Below are positions 19,910 through 30,504 of a stretch of DNA of 64,000 nt, in pieces. Position numbers and translations under genes: made by a program. Source of the stretch: Hirudinaria manillensis (Eukaryota; Annelida; Clitellata; Hirudinida; Hirudinidae); the NCBI GenBank assembly GCA_034509925.1, contig CM067529.1, positions 10,689,501 through 10,753,500 of the forward strand, given 5' to 3'. Within the stretch, counting starts at the first letter, position 1, and every line of letters starts with the position of its first letter. The notes under the pieces were generated by a model. That model was given only the letters and a program-made list of their open reading frames with translations, searched no databases and was not told the origin of the DNA.

Positions 19910-22900
19910 ATGGCTACTGAGGATAAATTTTTGACCATGATGACGATGTTCATGGAAGAAAATCGACGACGCGACGATGAACGTCGCGAAGAAGAGACTC
20001 GCCGTCGCGAGGAAGAAATTCGTCGTCGTGAGAAAGATCTCCGCCGAGACGAGGAGAACCGTCGATGGGAAGAAGCTTTGCTGCAATTGCTCGAGTCCCT
20101 GAAACCTCAGTATAAAGAAGCCATAGCGACAGACAGAAAATCAGATCTACCCCCGGAGGTCATGGGACAGGTAACTCAATCCAGTTATGATCCGGAGTCC
20201 GGGGCGCCCCCATCCAAGTGGACGGGACGATTTGAAGAAGGAGGTCACGCAATGCAGTTGTCGGATGCAGACAAGACAGGCGCACTCGTGTCGAAGCTGG
20301 AGAAGCAGGAAGGATGCACTCTACAAGACATGGTAAATAAGTGTGAGAACCTTGTCAATCTGGGGAAGGACACCGACATGGTAGACGGCATGCAGGCTGT
20401 GAATGCAGTACGAAGAGGTTACCATAGGAAGAAGACTCGACGTATTTTCCCTAGCAAAGAAAATCCTCGAGAATCGTCCAAGGGTGCCTGCTTCATCTGT
20501 GGATCCTTGTCACATTTCAAGAAGGATTGCCCACAGAAGGACTGCCACAGAAAGGAATCGAAATTCAAGGGGCGAGTCAGAAAAATTAACTCAGATGTCA
20601 GGACCAACCGAAGGTACGCCGAAGTTAGCTTCGGAGAAACCAAGGTCAGAATGCAGTTGGACTCTGGTGCAGACGTCACGATAAAAAGCAGAGACGCATG
20701 GGAGCAGATAGGTTCGCCATCTCTGGAAGGAACGACGACTTCACTGGGAGCTGCAAATGGAACGCCGATTGAGGTCCTGGGTCAATTTGATGTTAAGTTC
20801 ACCTGCGGAGGATTTTCAGGCCACGGTCGCTGCTATGTGGCTGAAAACGTTGATCAATTGTTGGGCATCGAGTGGATGAATCAGCTGCCACCTCTACAGA
20901 AAGCCTTCAACGCCATCTGCTGCAAAATTGAGCAGAAGCCAGAAGAAGAAGGGAGACAACTTGCCAAGAGTTTGGCTGAAAGGTTCTCAGATGTTTTCGA
21001 AGAGGAGTTGGGCAAATGCAAGACTCGAGCACAGTTGATTGTGAGGCAGGGAGTTCGTCCGACCTTTTGCCGACAGAGGAAGATTCCGTTCGCTCGGGAG
21101 GAAGCAGTCAACACAGAGCTGGAGCGTCTAGTGCAACAAGGAGTCTTGAAGAAAGTGGATTATAGCAATTGGGCTGCCCCGATTGTTGTAGTGGCCAAGA
21201 AGAACGGATCAGTCCGTATCTGTGCTGATTTCAAGACAGGATTAAACGAAGCACTCGAGATGCACCGTCACCCTCTGCCGACACCCGACGAAATCTTCGC
21301 TCGTCTAAACCAAGGCGCATGGTTTACCCAGATCGACTTCGCAGACGCATACTTGCAGATGGAAGTCGAAGATGACTCGAAGGAACTGGTGACGATAAAT
21401 ACACACAAGGGCCTGTTCCAGTACCAGCGGTTACCCTTCGGAGTCAAATGCGCACCTGGCATTTTCCAAGAAGCCATGGATCGAATGATCACAGGACTTA
21501 ATGGCTGTGCGGCATATCTAGATGATGTCATCGTGACAGGATCAACAATTCTAGAGCACAACAATAACGTCCAGGCTTTGTTTGAAAGAATTGCAGATTG
21601 TGGTTTCCGCGTCAGAATGGAGAAGTGCTCCTTCGCAAAACCTGAAATCAACTTCTTGGGACACGTGGTTTCAAAAGATGGCCGTCGACCAGATCCCGAG
21701 AAAATACAAGCAATTGTCGGAATGCCAACGCCTAAGGATCAAAAGCAGCTGAAATCGTTCTTAGGTATGATAAGCTACTACTCGTCTTTTGTGCCAGATA
21801 TGCGTTCAATGAGAGGCCTCCTGGACGATCTGGAAAGAGAAGACAAATTCGTGTGGACTGCTGAACACCAGAGAGTTTTGGACAAGCTCAAGGTAGTGTT
21901 GCAGTCTGATCTGTTGTTGACGCACTTCGACCCTGCACTGGACATTGTCGTTGCTGCGGACGCGTGTGACTATGGAGTGGGAGCAGTCATCTCTCATCGC
22001 TTCCCGAACGGCACGGAGAAGGCGATCGCACACGCCAGTAGATCTCTCACCAAGACAGAGAAGAACTACGGACAGATCGAGAAAGAAGCTCTGGCCTTAG
22101 TATTTGCGGTAAGGAAATTTCATCGCTACATATACTGCAGAAGCTTTCTGTTGCTGACTGATCATAAGCCGCTGTTGTCGATCTTCGGATCCAAGGTTGG
22201 TATATCAGCTCATTCAGCAAATCGGCTCCAACGATGGGAACTCGTCTTGCTTGCGTATGATTTTGTCATCGAGTATAGGCGATCCACTCACTTTGGTCAA
22301 GCCGATGCGCTGTCCCGTCTCATCGCTACGAAGAAGCTGCCAGAAGATGAAGACATCGTCATTGCGAAGATCGAAAGGGATGTCAAGGCAGTTCAGAGTG
22401 ATGTCATCCGAAACTTGCCAGTCACAAAGGAGGATATTCAGAGGATGACTGAGGAAGATTCCGAGCTAAAATTGGTTGTTGAAAGTGTAAGAACGGGTAG
22501 ATGGCCTAGTTTCCGGGCTGGATCGACTCTGCACGCCTTCCACAGCCGTTCTAAAGACTTGTCAGTCCATGAGGGTGCACTCTTCATGGGAACACGAGCC
22601 GTGATCCCATCAGCCCTGCAAGGCCGAATTTTGAAGATGCTGCACGAGGGACATCCTGGGACAAGTAGAATGAAAATGCTAGCTCGACTGCACGTTTACT
22701 GGCAAGGAATCGACAGGGACATCGAAGACAGAGTAAGACTTTGCAGTTCATGCCAGTTGGCTGCAAAGATGCCTGTCAGGAACGAACTGACGCCATGGCC
22801 GAAACCGGATTGTGCCTGGGAAAGGGTCCATATTGATTTTGCCGACCCGATTGAAGGAGTGATGTTCTTAATCGTGGTGGACGCCTTCTCCAAGTGGACT

Positions 22901-23443
22901 GAAGTTATTAAGATGACGACTTCAAAATCCACTGCCACAATCAGAGAACTAGGTAGGATTTTTGCGCAGCTGGGATACCCAAAAGTGATAGTTTCGGACA
23001 ATGGGACTCAGTTCACGTCCAAGGAGTTCCAAGAGTTCTGTCAGAGGAATGGAATGCAACACGTCAAGTCACCGCCCTACCAACCTCACTGCAATGGACA
23101 AGCTGAGCGTTTTGTGGACACATTCAAGCGTACACTACAAAAGCTGCAGGGGGAGGAGGTGATGGAGGATGCGCTCCAGAGGTTCCTGCTGACTTATAGG
23201 ACAACGCCATGCACGTCTTTGACGGATTTGAAGACGCCGGCAGAGAAACTCCTAGGGAGACTTTTGAGAACTCCCCTGAGTGACCTCCAACTCAAAAGTC
23301 CAGTAAAACATCTCCCAAGAGCGGATCAGGAGATGGAAGAAAGGAAACCTATCCACAGGCGAATGAGAGAGTTTGCCGAGGGAGACGCAGTCTTCGTAAG
23401 AGACTACAAGGATCCAAGTCACCCGAAGTGTATACAGGGATAG
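19910..23443 (+). CDS. Element 2 gag-pol polyprotein
   Basis: I place the start at the ATG at 19910, inside the putative primer site. The frame encodes about 1177 residues. Residues 1-65 form a very charged Arg/Glu coiled coil. The gag part is short; a CCHC knuckle (CFICGSLSHFKKDC) is at about residue 194. Protease LDSGADV follows at about 249, then RT with YLDDVIV at about 534, RNase H (AADACDYGVG), and integrase with HPGTSRMK ... CSSC, catalytic D (IDFADPI), D (SDNGTQF) and E (GQAERFV). Only about 110 residues lie between the start of the globular gag (SKWTGRF) and the knuckle, so the capsid region looks internally deleted, which is inference. The frame ends at a TAG (23441-23443) in the integrase C terminus. 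Confidence 0.94.
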   Translation: MATEDKFLTMMTMFMEENRRRDDERREEETRRREEEIRRREKDLRRDEENRRWEEALLQLLESLKPQYKEAIATDRKSDLPPEVMGQVTQSSYDPESGAPPSKWTGRFEEGGHAMQLSDADKTGALVSKLEKQEGCTLQDMVNKCENLVNLGKDTDMVDGMQAVNAVRRGYHRKKTRRIFPSKENPRESSKGACFICGSLSHFKKDCPQKDCHRKESKFKGRVRKINSDVRTNRRYAEVSFGETKVRMQLDSGADVTIKSRDAWEQIGSPSLEGTTTSLGAANGTPIEVLGQFDVKFTCGGFSGHGRCYVAENVDQLLGIEWMNQLPPLQKAFNAICCKIEQKPEEEGRQLAKSLAERFSDVFEEELGKCKTRAQLIVRQGVRPTFCRQRKIPFAREEAVNTELERLVQQGVLKKVDYSNWAAPIVVVAKKNGSVRICADFKTGLNEALEMHRHPLPTPDEIFARLNQGAWFTQIDFADAYLQMEVEDDSKELVTINTHKGLFQYQRLPFGVKCAPGIFQEAMDRMITGLNGCAAYLDDVIVTGSTILEHNNNVQALFERIADCGFRVRMEKCSFAKPEINFLGHVVSKDGRRPDPEKIQAIVGMPTPKDQKQLKSFLGMISYYSSFVPDMRSMRGLLDDLEREDKFVWTAEHQRVLDKLKVVLQSDLLLTHFDPALDIVVAADACDYGVGAVISHRFPNGTEKAIAHASRSLTKTEKNYGQIEKEALALVFAVRKFHRYIYCRSFLLLTDHKPLLSIFGSKVGISAHSANRLQRWELVLLAYDFVIEYRRSTHFGQADALSRLIATKKLPEDEDIVIAKIERDVKAVQSDVIRNLPVTKEDIQRMTEEDSELKLVVESVRTGRWPSFRAGSTLHAFHSRSKDLSVHEGALFMGTRAVIPSALQGRILKMLHEGHPGTSRMKMLARLHVYWQGIDRDIEDRVRLCSSCQLAAKMPVRNELTPWPKPDCAWERVHIDFADPIEGVMFLIVVDAFSKWTEVIKMTTSKSTATIRELGRIFAQLGYPKVIVSDNGTQFTSKEFQEFCQRNGMQHVKSPPYQPHCNGQAERFVDTFKRTLQKLQGEEVMEDALQRFLLTYRTTPCTSLTDLKTPAEKLLGRLLRTPLSDLQLKSPVKHLPRADQEMEERKPIHRRMREFAEGDAVFVRDYKDPSHPKCIQG

Positions 23444-23779
23444 ATCAGGCGCAGACAGGGACGTCAAGTCTATCTAGTGGAGGCAAGCGGCAAAATGCTC
23501 CATCGCCACGCGAACCAGCTCAGGAAGCGTGCGCAGGATGATTCACTGAAGGTGATGTGTGAGGCATTTGACTTGCCATTCCTGCCACTAAGTGGGACGT
23601 CCCAGACAACCGCAGAAAACACACACACGCCGGAACTACAGGAAATTCCAGAGTGCGAAGTAGAGCCTGTCATTCCACCAGTGCAACCTCGGACACCAAA
23701 GAAAAGATCCGCAAGGAACCGCCGACCTCCAAGAAGGCTGGAGATGGACCCCCAGAGGAAGAAATACCTAATCGTTTAG
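23444..23779 (+). pseudogene. Element 2 integrase C-terminal tail after in-frame TAG
   Basis: The same reading frame as gag-pol continues for about 111 codons after the TAG at 23441-23443, through a segment typical of integrase C termini (HRHANQLRKRA) and a Pro/Thr/Arg-rich tail, to a TAG just before the polypurine tract. The TAG is most simply a nonsense mutation. Stop-codon readthrough is possible but I see no specific signal for it. Confidence 0.85.
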
Positions 23780-23789
23780 GGGGGGGAGG
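23777..23789 (+). other. Element 2 polypurine tract
   Basis: A purine run with eight consecutive G (aggggggggagg) ends right at the start of the 3' LTR. Confidence 0.9.
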
Positions 23790-23964
23790 TGTTGTGGGAT
23801 TATACGTATCTTTGGTTTTGTGCACCTCGTGCGACGAGGCACGCTTGTTTTCCGTTTTAATTCCGCTCGTGTTCGTATCGTACTGTGTCGTGTTGTGTCG
23901 AGTTGTGTCGTATTGCGTTGATCCTAATAAACCGTGTTGATCTCGATATTCTGAAGTTATAACA
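23790..23964 (+). repeat. Element 2 3' LTR
   Basis: 175 bp, same ends as the 5' LTR and an AATAAA at about 23926. It is followed by the target duplication CCTGT and the resumed array leader. Confidence 0.94.
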
Positions 23965-23969
23965 CCTGT

Positions 23970-24348
23970 TATGAAAGCTTTGCACTGATCTGATGGGTAA
24001 CTTGAGAAAATAAAGCTGTTTTTGTTTGATAAAATAAGGCCATTTTTACAAACCTTCGTAACTATGCACTTTGCACGGGCCCGACGGGTGGCGTAGTGGC
24101 GAGACATGACTGTAATTTATATGAAGAAGTCAGAAAATATTTTAGAAAAATCGTATCGCTAATTGAGTAATTGGTTGTAAAATATAATAGTTTTTTAATA
24201 AATAAATAAATTAATTAATTGATTAATTGAAAAATAAATCAGACCTTATGAATTATTCAGAATCTTTTGTTCTACTCATTCGTAAAGGCGACAACGGCGA
24301 CACGAAATATAACTACAAAACATAACAGATTAAAGCAGTTAAAAAAGA
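23970..24348 (+). other. Array leader of copy 3, right part
   Basis: Conserved leader: gacgggtggcgtagtgg block, AT-rich tract (24197-24238), then the gcgacaacggcgacacg block before the ATG. No separate gene is seen. Confidence 0.5.
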
Positions 24349-25674
24349 ATGGTTCTCGAAAATTCTGAATTTGCATCCATGGTTTCAGGTTTGACGAAAG
24401 CAATGACTGTAAAAGTTCTCGCACTCGAAAGAATTACAAAATCCGATGACCCAGTGGAAGCATTGAGGCAGGACGTTGGAAAAAAGTCGTTGAAAGAGTG
24501 GTTGGAAATGGGTTATGCTCAGGCTCTCGGTCTCATAATGATGGAACTCGTAAATAGTTGTAGAAGGGATTTAATGGAAAATTATTTAATGCTAGTAGAC
24601 GCTATCATACCACCCGCGCCGGATTTTATGGACAGCAATGTTCCTAAGAACATTTTCAATAGTTCATCGACCAAAAACAAAAAAGAAATTGAAGAATTTA
24701 TATCCGTGATAACGATGTCTGTCGCAAAAAGTTTGTCTTTAATCTATCCATTCGGTAATATAAACAAATCCCTTCTTCTAAGACTCGCTTACCATAGTAG
24801 TAAGCTGAGCTTAAACAATTTGTGGTCTTGCTATTATGATACAATCGCACATTTCCGCTTGGGTCCAACTTGCCAAAATTTATCTCGCACTGCCTTGATA
24901 TTGGTTGCGATATTATTGGAGAAAATGCCAATATCCTGGCTAAAAGTTATCTTTGACGGCAATATTGTTTTTGATATCAAAATGATATTTTTTCTGAATG
25001 ATGAGAGCAAGTGCCGTCATATTGATTATCTGCGAAAGGTTTGTCATAACCGTGACGATATTTTCGATTTACCGAGTGCTTTGAAAACCACGCAGGATTT
25101 TGAGTTTAACGGACAATCTCTTAGAACGGATCTGAAAAGAGCATTAATGTTGATCAGCTCCGAACGATCTAAGGAATATTTTTTCAAACACTTCATTATC
25201 GATGGCCTCCTGCAGAAATTTCATTTGCTCCTGTGTAAACCTTCTGATGCCGTTGTTCAGTCATCCGCCAATAAGTCATTTCTCACCGTAATTCAAGACT
25301 TAGACGTTGACATTCAGGATCGCAGGGGGAAGATGATCGCATTCAGGAACCTTGTTGAACTGGTTGTCAAAACCTTATCTTATATTTTTTCACTTGCGTG
25401 TGATGTAAGATACAAATGTTGTACAGACGAACACATTGATTGTTCATTGAGCGCCATTGAAGGCATCAATAAGATTGCTGTCGTGACAGCGGAGCTACTA
25501 GAATCTCTCTTTGTTTTAAACGGCAGTTTCAACCAATATATCTACATTCCTGCTAAGAACAAGTTAATTGAGGAATATCTCTTTAAGATTAAGATTGGAG
25601 ACGAATATAAATACATGAATAGGGATTGGTTCGTAAGAATTATAAAAATATGTCCCTCTGTGTTCTATTTATGA
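24349..25674 (+). CDS. Unknown ~440-residue tandem family, copy 3
   Basis: 441-codon frame, ATG start (aaaaaagaATGg), C terminus CPSVFYL. It shares the long version of the residue ~125-148 segment (MSVAKSLSLIYP) with copies 4 and 5, but keeps SWLKV at ~198 like copies 1, 2 and 6. Private changes: ASM for ESM near the N terminus, VKVLAL for VNVLAL, YYDTIAHFRLGPTC at ~165, and the end around IGDEYKYMNRDWFVRII. No known domain. The 4.2-kb retrotransposon sits 385 bp upstream and may affect its expression. Confidence 0.85.
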   Translation: MVLENSEFASMVSGLTKAMTVKVLALERITKSDDPVEALRQDVGKKSLKEWLEMGYAQALGLIMMELVNSCRRDLMENYLMLVDAIIPPAPDFMDSNVPKNIFNSSSTKNKKEIEEFISVITMSVAKSLSLIYPFGNINKSLLLRLAYHSSKLSLNNLWSCYYDTIAHFRLGPTCQNLSRTALILVAILLEKMPISWLKVIFDGNIVFDIKMIFFLNDESKCRHIDYLRKVCHNRDDIFDLPSALKTTQDFEFNGQSLRTDLKRALMLISSERSKEYFFKHFIIDGLLQKFHLLLCKPSDAVVQSSANKSFLTVIQDLDVDIQDRRGKMIAFRNLVELVVKTLSYIFSLACDVRYKCCTDEHIDCSLSAIEGINKIAVVTAELLESLFVLNGSFNQYIYIPAKNKLIEEYLFKIKIGDEYKYMNRDWFVRIIKICPSVFYL

Positions 25675-27137
25675 ATTTTCTGCTGACTAATTCGGTCAAA
25701 AATGACAGGCATCATAAATTTGTTTTTGAATGATATTATTTAATTCACAATGGCTGGGGACATTTTATTTCCTTCTGATGTCCACCGGATCTTAATGAAA
25801 TTTTGCATACTTATGTACATTTTTGTGACCAATCGTAAAATTGAATTTGTTAAAAAAATAAATAAATGCTAATAGAAATATTTAATACTTCTGACACCTG
25901 GAAAATACAGATTAAATAATTAATAAATTTACACGGTGGAATAACAATTTACAAGATCTACGATTTATCATTGGCGGATACAAATTTTATATTCAAGCCA
26001 ATGTCCTTTTTTTATATTTTGAGTAAAAATAATAAATTTTAATATATTCGTTAGAATGTTGTAAATAGTTTTCATTGTTTTAGTTCATTCGATATCATGA
26101 AATAAAAGATTTATAATTTTTTTTTATTTTGTGCATTTTAAACTATCTTATATTATCAAACAGGAAGTATTTAGAATAAGGCATTTACTATTAAAAAAAT
26201 CGAAATAGTAAGTTAATCGATGTTACGTTTAACTGAGGTTTTGGCCGGTTGCGAGCATCACGGCGTAGTCGGACACTTGGATTCGAACCAGATCCGACAC
26301 CCTGACAGTTACCATTAAATCATTCAATTGATTGTTGTAATGATTAAAGCATATCACTGACGAACCTCGACACTTTGACTGATTAACGCGAATGATGGCG
26401 CTTTTCGCAAGAATTTCGATTTGTATGAATAATTAATAAAATACACCATAACGTTACCAATTAATCGCTGCTTTCGATTTAAAAATCAAGTTATTTGAGA
26501 AAGAAGAAAATTTTGAATCGGTTATTTTGTTAATCGGTATTTCACTCGAAAAACGTTAAATTCAAAATAAATAATACAAATCTTTTTATTATTAAATGAT
26601 TTTATTTAATATGTTTTGGATGACAAATGAATCATCATTCAAGAAAAAACATTTAATTTGGTTAAAAATCATAATAAATAGAAAAATAGGAAATTACGGA
26701 ATATACACTTCTGCCAACTAGGGAATAAATCAAAAACCAAATGACATTAACTTAAGATTTGTAATTAGAATTGATCAAATTACAGAGAAAAATTAATTTT
26801 TTAATTTTTAATTCGATTCATTATCATATATAATCAATATAATTATATCATTATATGTAATTGCATATTATTATTATATTCATAAAACTAATTTTAATCA
26901 CACACCTTAAGTTTTCAAAGCGATGGAGTACAATTTTTTAATATGACATTGAAACTTAATAAAAACCTTTGCTAAGACAAAGCAGGATACACACTCCGCC
27001 CAATAATGATAGGAATGTGACATATTTTTGCAAATTTCTCGAAAGCTAATTTTATTGAATAATTCAATATTCAAATTTGGACATTACATCACTTTATCAC
27101 ACATAAAACACTTAGAAATTTGAGCTTCCTGTTACCA
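25675..27137. other. Unit 3 gene 3' flank and spacer
   Basis: Repeat of the unit 2 spacer, including the same deletion of the SINE A-box half (junction at about 26307, accctgacag joined to ttaccatt). The SINE B-box is at about 26280. No gene is supported. Confidence 0.55.
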
Positions 27138-27588
27138 CTAAATTACATTTGCTTTTGTGCAAACCTCCTGACATCGTTGATCAGTCAGTCGTCAATATGT
27201 CATTTCTCACCGTAATTCTATACTTAAAAATTGACACTCAAAACCATCACAGTCGGAACGCTGGTACATTTAAGAAGATTGTCAATCTGGTTGCCGAAAC
27301 CTAATCTTATATTCTTTCACTCTCGTATGATGTAAGATCCTAATGTTGTTATGACGAACTCATTGACTGTATAATGAGCACAATTGAAGGCATCGATAAG
27401 ATTGCTATCGTGACAGCGGAGATACTACAATATCTGTTTGTTCCAAATGGCTGCTGGCACCAATGGCTTGGCATTTCAGCCGAAACAATGTTGATTGAAA
27501 ATGATCAGTTTTTGATTACAGATGCGCACAAATATAGAAAATAGAAATGGCTTGTAAACTTGGTAAAAATATGTCCTGCTATCGAATC
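27138..27588 (+). pseudogene. Truncated pseudogene of the ~440-residue family, unit 3
   Basis: Same relic as at 4221-4670, with the same early TAA (here after gttgccgaaacc) and private point changes (gttatgacgaac at about 27347). Not a functional gene. Confidence 0.85.
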
Positions 27589-28969
27589 AAACTGGGAATC
27601 AAAACCCTTCGTTGACTAATTTTTTGTTGACTTTGACTGATTAACGCGAAAGATGGCGCTTTTCACAAGAATTTCAAATGTATAAGTTAAAAAGTGCTCA
27701 AATAATTTTATAAATTTATACCTAAACAAATGAATGAGTACGATATTGTGAATCACCACTAATAATGACATTCTATGGTCACATATATGGTCAATGATTC
27801 TAAGACTTATTAGATCCTTCTAAATGTGATGATCGGTTCTTCAGTCTTGTGTCTGAGATGGGCGGCCACTTGTTACGACTTTGCCCGAAAACCATCTGAT
27901 TATTTGGATCTCTTTCGGCAAAATTTAAGAAATAAGTTTGTCCGATAAAGTTTATTGTTCAAATTGATTTATTCTACTGAGAATGCTCTTGAATTTATGT
28001 CTTATTTCAGTTGGTAAAGTCGAACTCCATGAATAGAATATTTATTAACATTTAACAACGATTTATCAAAAGCGCTTGGAGTGTTTTTAGAAGTCTCACA
28101 AAATAATGCATGTTATCCATCAGCCGTGAAGCAAAATTGTCGTTGAAACGAAAGAAATCACCAATATTATCTCCCATATTTCAAATTATTTTCCAAGAAA
28201 TAATCATCATGATGGCGTTCAACTGGTTTATCTTCAACCAAAACGTGATCATGATTGTGAATTATGATGTGAAAATGCTGTAGAATTTCATAGTGTACAT
28301 GCTCCTTCTTGCTCGTTCTTAAGGTGTACAGCCTGCCTTTGTGCATCAAACTGCAAAACTATTTGCACTATTAAAATAAAATAAATATAAAATAATATAA
28401 ATATAAAAAAATAAAATAAAATACTATTAAAATAAAACGTTTTTGATTAATTTTTAAACAAATATAGCAGGTAATATTTTACAAATATTTTTGGAATGAG
28501 TTGAATTATATCACAGAGAACTGTTTTATGTCTTCCAATGTTCTATTTTTAGTAACTTTTGCTGGTAACAGAATCAATGATTAGTAAAAACATAATTGGT
28601 CACTGTGAGGGGCAAATAGAGAAGTGACAGTCAAAATCCAACTTGAGCAAGTTTTGTCAGTTTTCAGTGGACTTTTCAGGAGGCAAGATAATATATATTT
28701 AGGGTTAGGGTAGAGTTTGGGCATAATTTGGATACCAAAGAAAATAAGTGGAAATTACAAACAGCAATTAAAAACAGTTTATGCAACTTCATAAATCGGC
28801 GCAATAAATACATCTTGGATAATTTTAAAATAATAAGTAGAGGAGAGAAAAGGGGCAGCATTGGTCCTTTATACATTAAAGGTATAGAAGAACAAAGTCT
28901 TGGTCAATAACATTTATTTGCTTTCCTCGGTCTCTGATGGTTACGCAGAGGGTATCTGTTACTTACTGT
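27589..28969. other. Unit 3 spacer
   Basis: Unassigned unit spacer with the direct repeat copy at about 27632-27675, the minus frame 28167-28346 and the TTG-initiated plus frame 28728-28910. No recognised gene. Confidence 0.5.
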
Positions 28970-29131
28970 TCAATTCTTAAATATCCTTAAAAGACCTTTC
29001 AACTGGTCTTTCGTGTCCTTTGAATTCCCTTCAACAAATTTCTTCAGATATTCCTAATTTGCTTTGAAACAACTTTCGCACAGGTGAAATCCAAGATGTT
29101 CGGCCGCAATTGGCCTTCTTGGTCTTGGCAT
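28970..29131 (-). CDS. Hypothetical 53-residue ORF, unit 3
   Basis: Same ORF as 6052-6213, with AAEH in place of AEEH and FKANEEY in place of FKAKEEY. The frame remains open. No function is recognised. Confidence 0.3.
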
Positions 29132-30504
29132 AATTTCGTTTCAAAATGACACAAACGAATTTTGCAAACTTTAATTTTTACAATTCCACAATGATGTTTG
29201 AATTTGATGTTCTACTGATACAATTTCTATAGGAATCAAACCAAAATGAATTAATAACGTTTAATGACATTTATATGAAACCTATATAAAAACACTCCCC
29301 TAATCGAGCACTATGTTGTTTCATTGAGAACTTTCAGAGAACATTTGCACATTACAAACACACATTGCATTTTATTTATATAGATAATTCAATGTTTGGA
29401 AAAGATGGACTGCATTTGTGGGAATAAGTAAGCTGTGCCTTGATAGAAGCCAGAAAATATTTTAGTGAGAGAATTGAAATCCCAGGAGAACATGAAAAGT
29501 AAAGTTTGAGGATTCCTGAATATAATATAATCTCGATAAAGAAATAGAGGAATACATTTTTGGTGTTATAATATTATATTGAAATCTAATTTAAGAACAG
29601 ATATGGCAAAAACTTTGTTCAAGAGTATTTCGTAGACTGATACAGTCAAATTTTGCTCGATCCAGACAAAATTCAATATATAATAAATTTGCTATACCAC
29701 CGACAAATTAGGGTCCTGACAATGTTTATCTAATGAAGTTAAGGACGTATTTTCAGTAGGGGGAAGTAATTAAGAAAAATTACCTTGTATTTTTAAGATT
29801 TGATCAGGTTAATACTTTCCAAGGACATTTCCATGGAATTTGGTTGGTCTTATGGGCAAAGTTGACTGGGAGTGTTAATAGGAATGAGAGTGAATGTCGA
29901 GATTTTATGTGAGAATTGCGAATTGGAGTGAAGATTAGCAAATTTCACCTCAGAACCTTAAAGGAACGGTTGGCAGGACAATTTAAACAAGTGCCACGAC
30001 ATCACGTGCAAGACAGTGCAGGAAGCGGTGGTCGCAAATATGGTGTGATGCAAGCTTCGACAACGAGATCTGCTGAAAGGAGGTGCGACAGCCATCTTGT
30101 TATGAGAGCTTTGGACTGATCTGGTGGGTAACTTGAGAAAATAAAGCTGTTTTTATTTGATAAATAAGGCCATTTTTACAAACCTTCGTAACTATGCCAC
30201 TTTGCTCGGGCCCGACGGGTGGCGTAGTGGCGAGACTTGAATGTAATTTATATGAAGAAGTCAGAAAATATTTTAGAAAAATCGTATCGCGAATTGAGTA
30301 ATTGGTTGTAAAATATAATAATTTTTTAATAAATAAATTAATTAATTAATTAAAAAAATAATTAATTAATTAAAAAAATTAATTAAAAAATAAATCATAC
30401 CTTATGAATTATTCAGAATCTTTTGTTCTACTCATTCGTAAAGGCGACAACGGCGACACGAAATATAACTACAAAACATAATAGATCAAAGCAGTTAAAA
30501 AAGA
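29132..30504 (+). other. Unit 3 end and leader of copy 4
   Basis: Spacer plus conserved leader. Compared with units 1 and 2 it lacks about 25 bp near 29320 and about 30 bp near 29655. It contains the 67-codon leader frame at 29916-30119 and the AT-rich tract at about 30328-30391. No domain is recognised. Confidence 0.5.

Larger units (their letters stand above)
19720..23964 (+). mobile_element. Ty3/gypsy-type LTR retrotransposon, element 2
   Basis: 4245-bp element with a 5-bp target duplication CCTGT (19715-19719 and 23965-23969). Two 175-bp LTRs begin TGTTGTGGG and end TATAACA; I count one difference between them (a T/C at about 19737 against 23807), so the insertion is recent. The order protease-RT-RNase H-integrase places it in Ty3/gypsy. 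A single long gag-pol frame is interrupted by one in-frame TAG. The family differs from element 1: shorter LTR, no SAP domain, fused gag-pol, different primer site. A solo LTR of a related element lies at 40875-41014. Confidence 0.96.
19612..29991 (+). repeat. Tandem array unit 3 (carries a 4.2-kb LTR element)
   Basis: Same organisation as the other units. Removing element 2 (19720-23964) and one CCTGT gives about 6.13 kb. The element splits the leader, about 385 bp upstream of the gene's ATG. Confidence 0.9.

Noticed and set aside
23477-23779. Separate ORF after element 2 pol as an env or accessory gene
   Set aside because: It is in the same frame as gag-pol and continues the integrase C terminus after a single TAG; no signal peptide or membrane segment.
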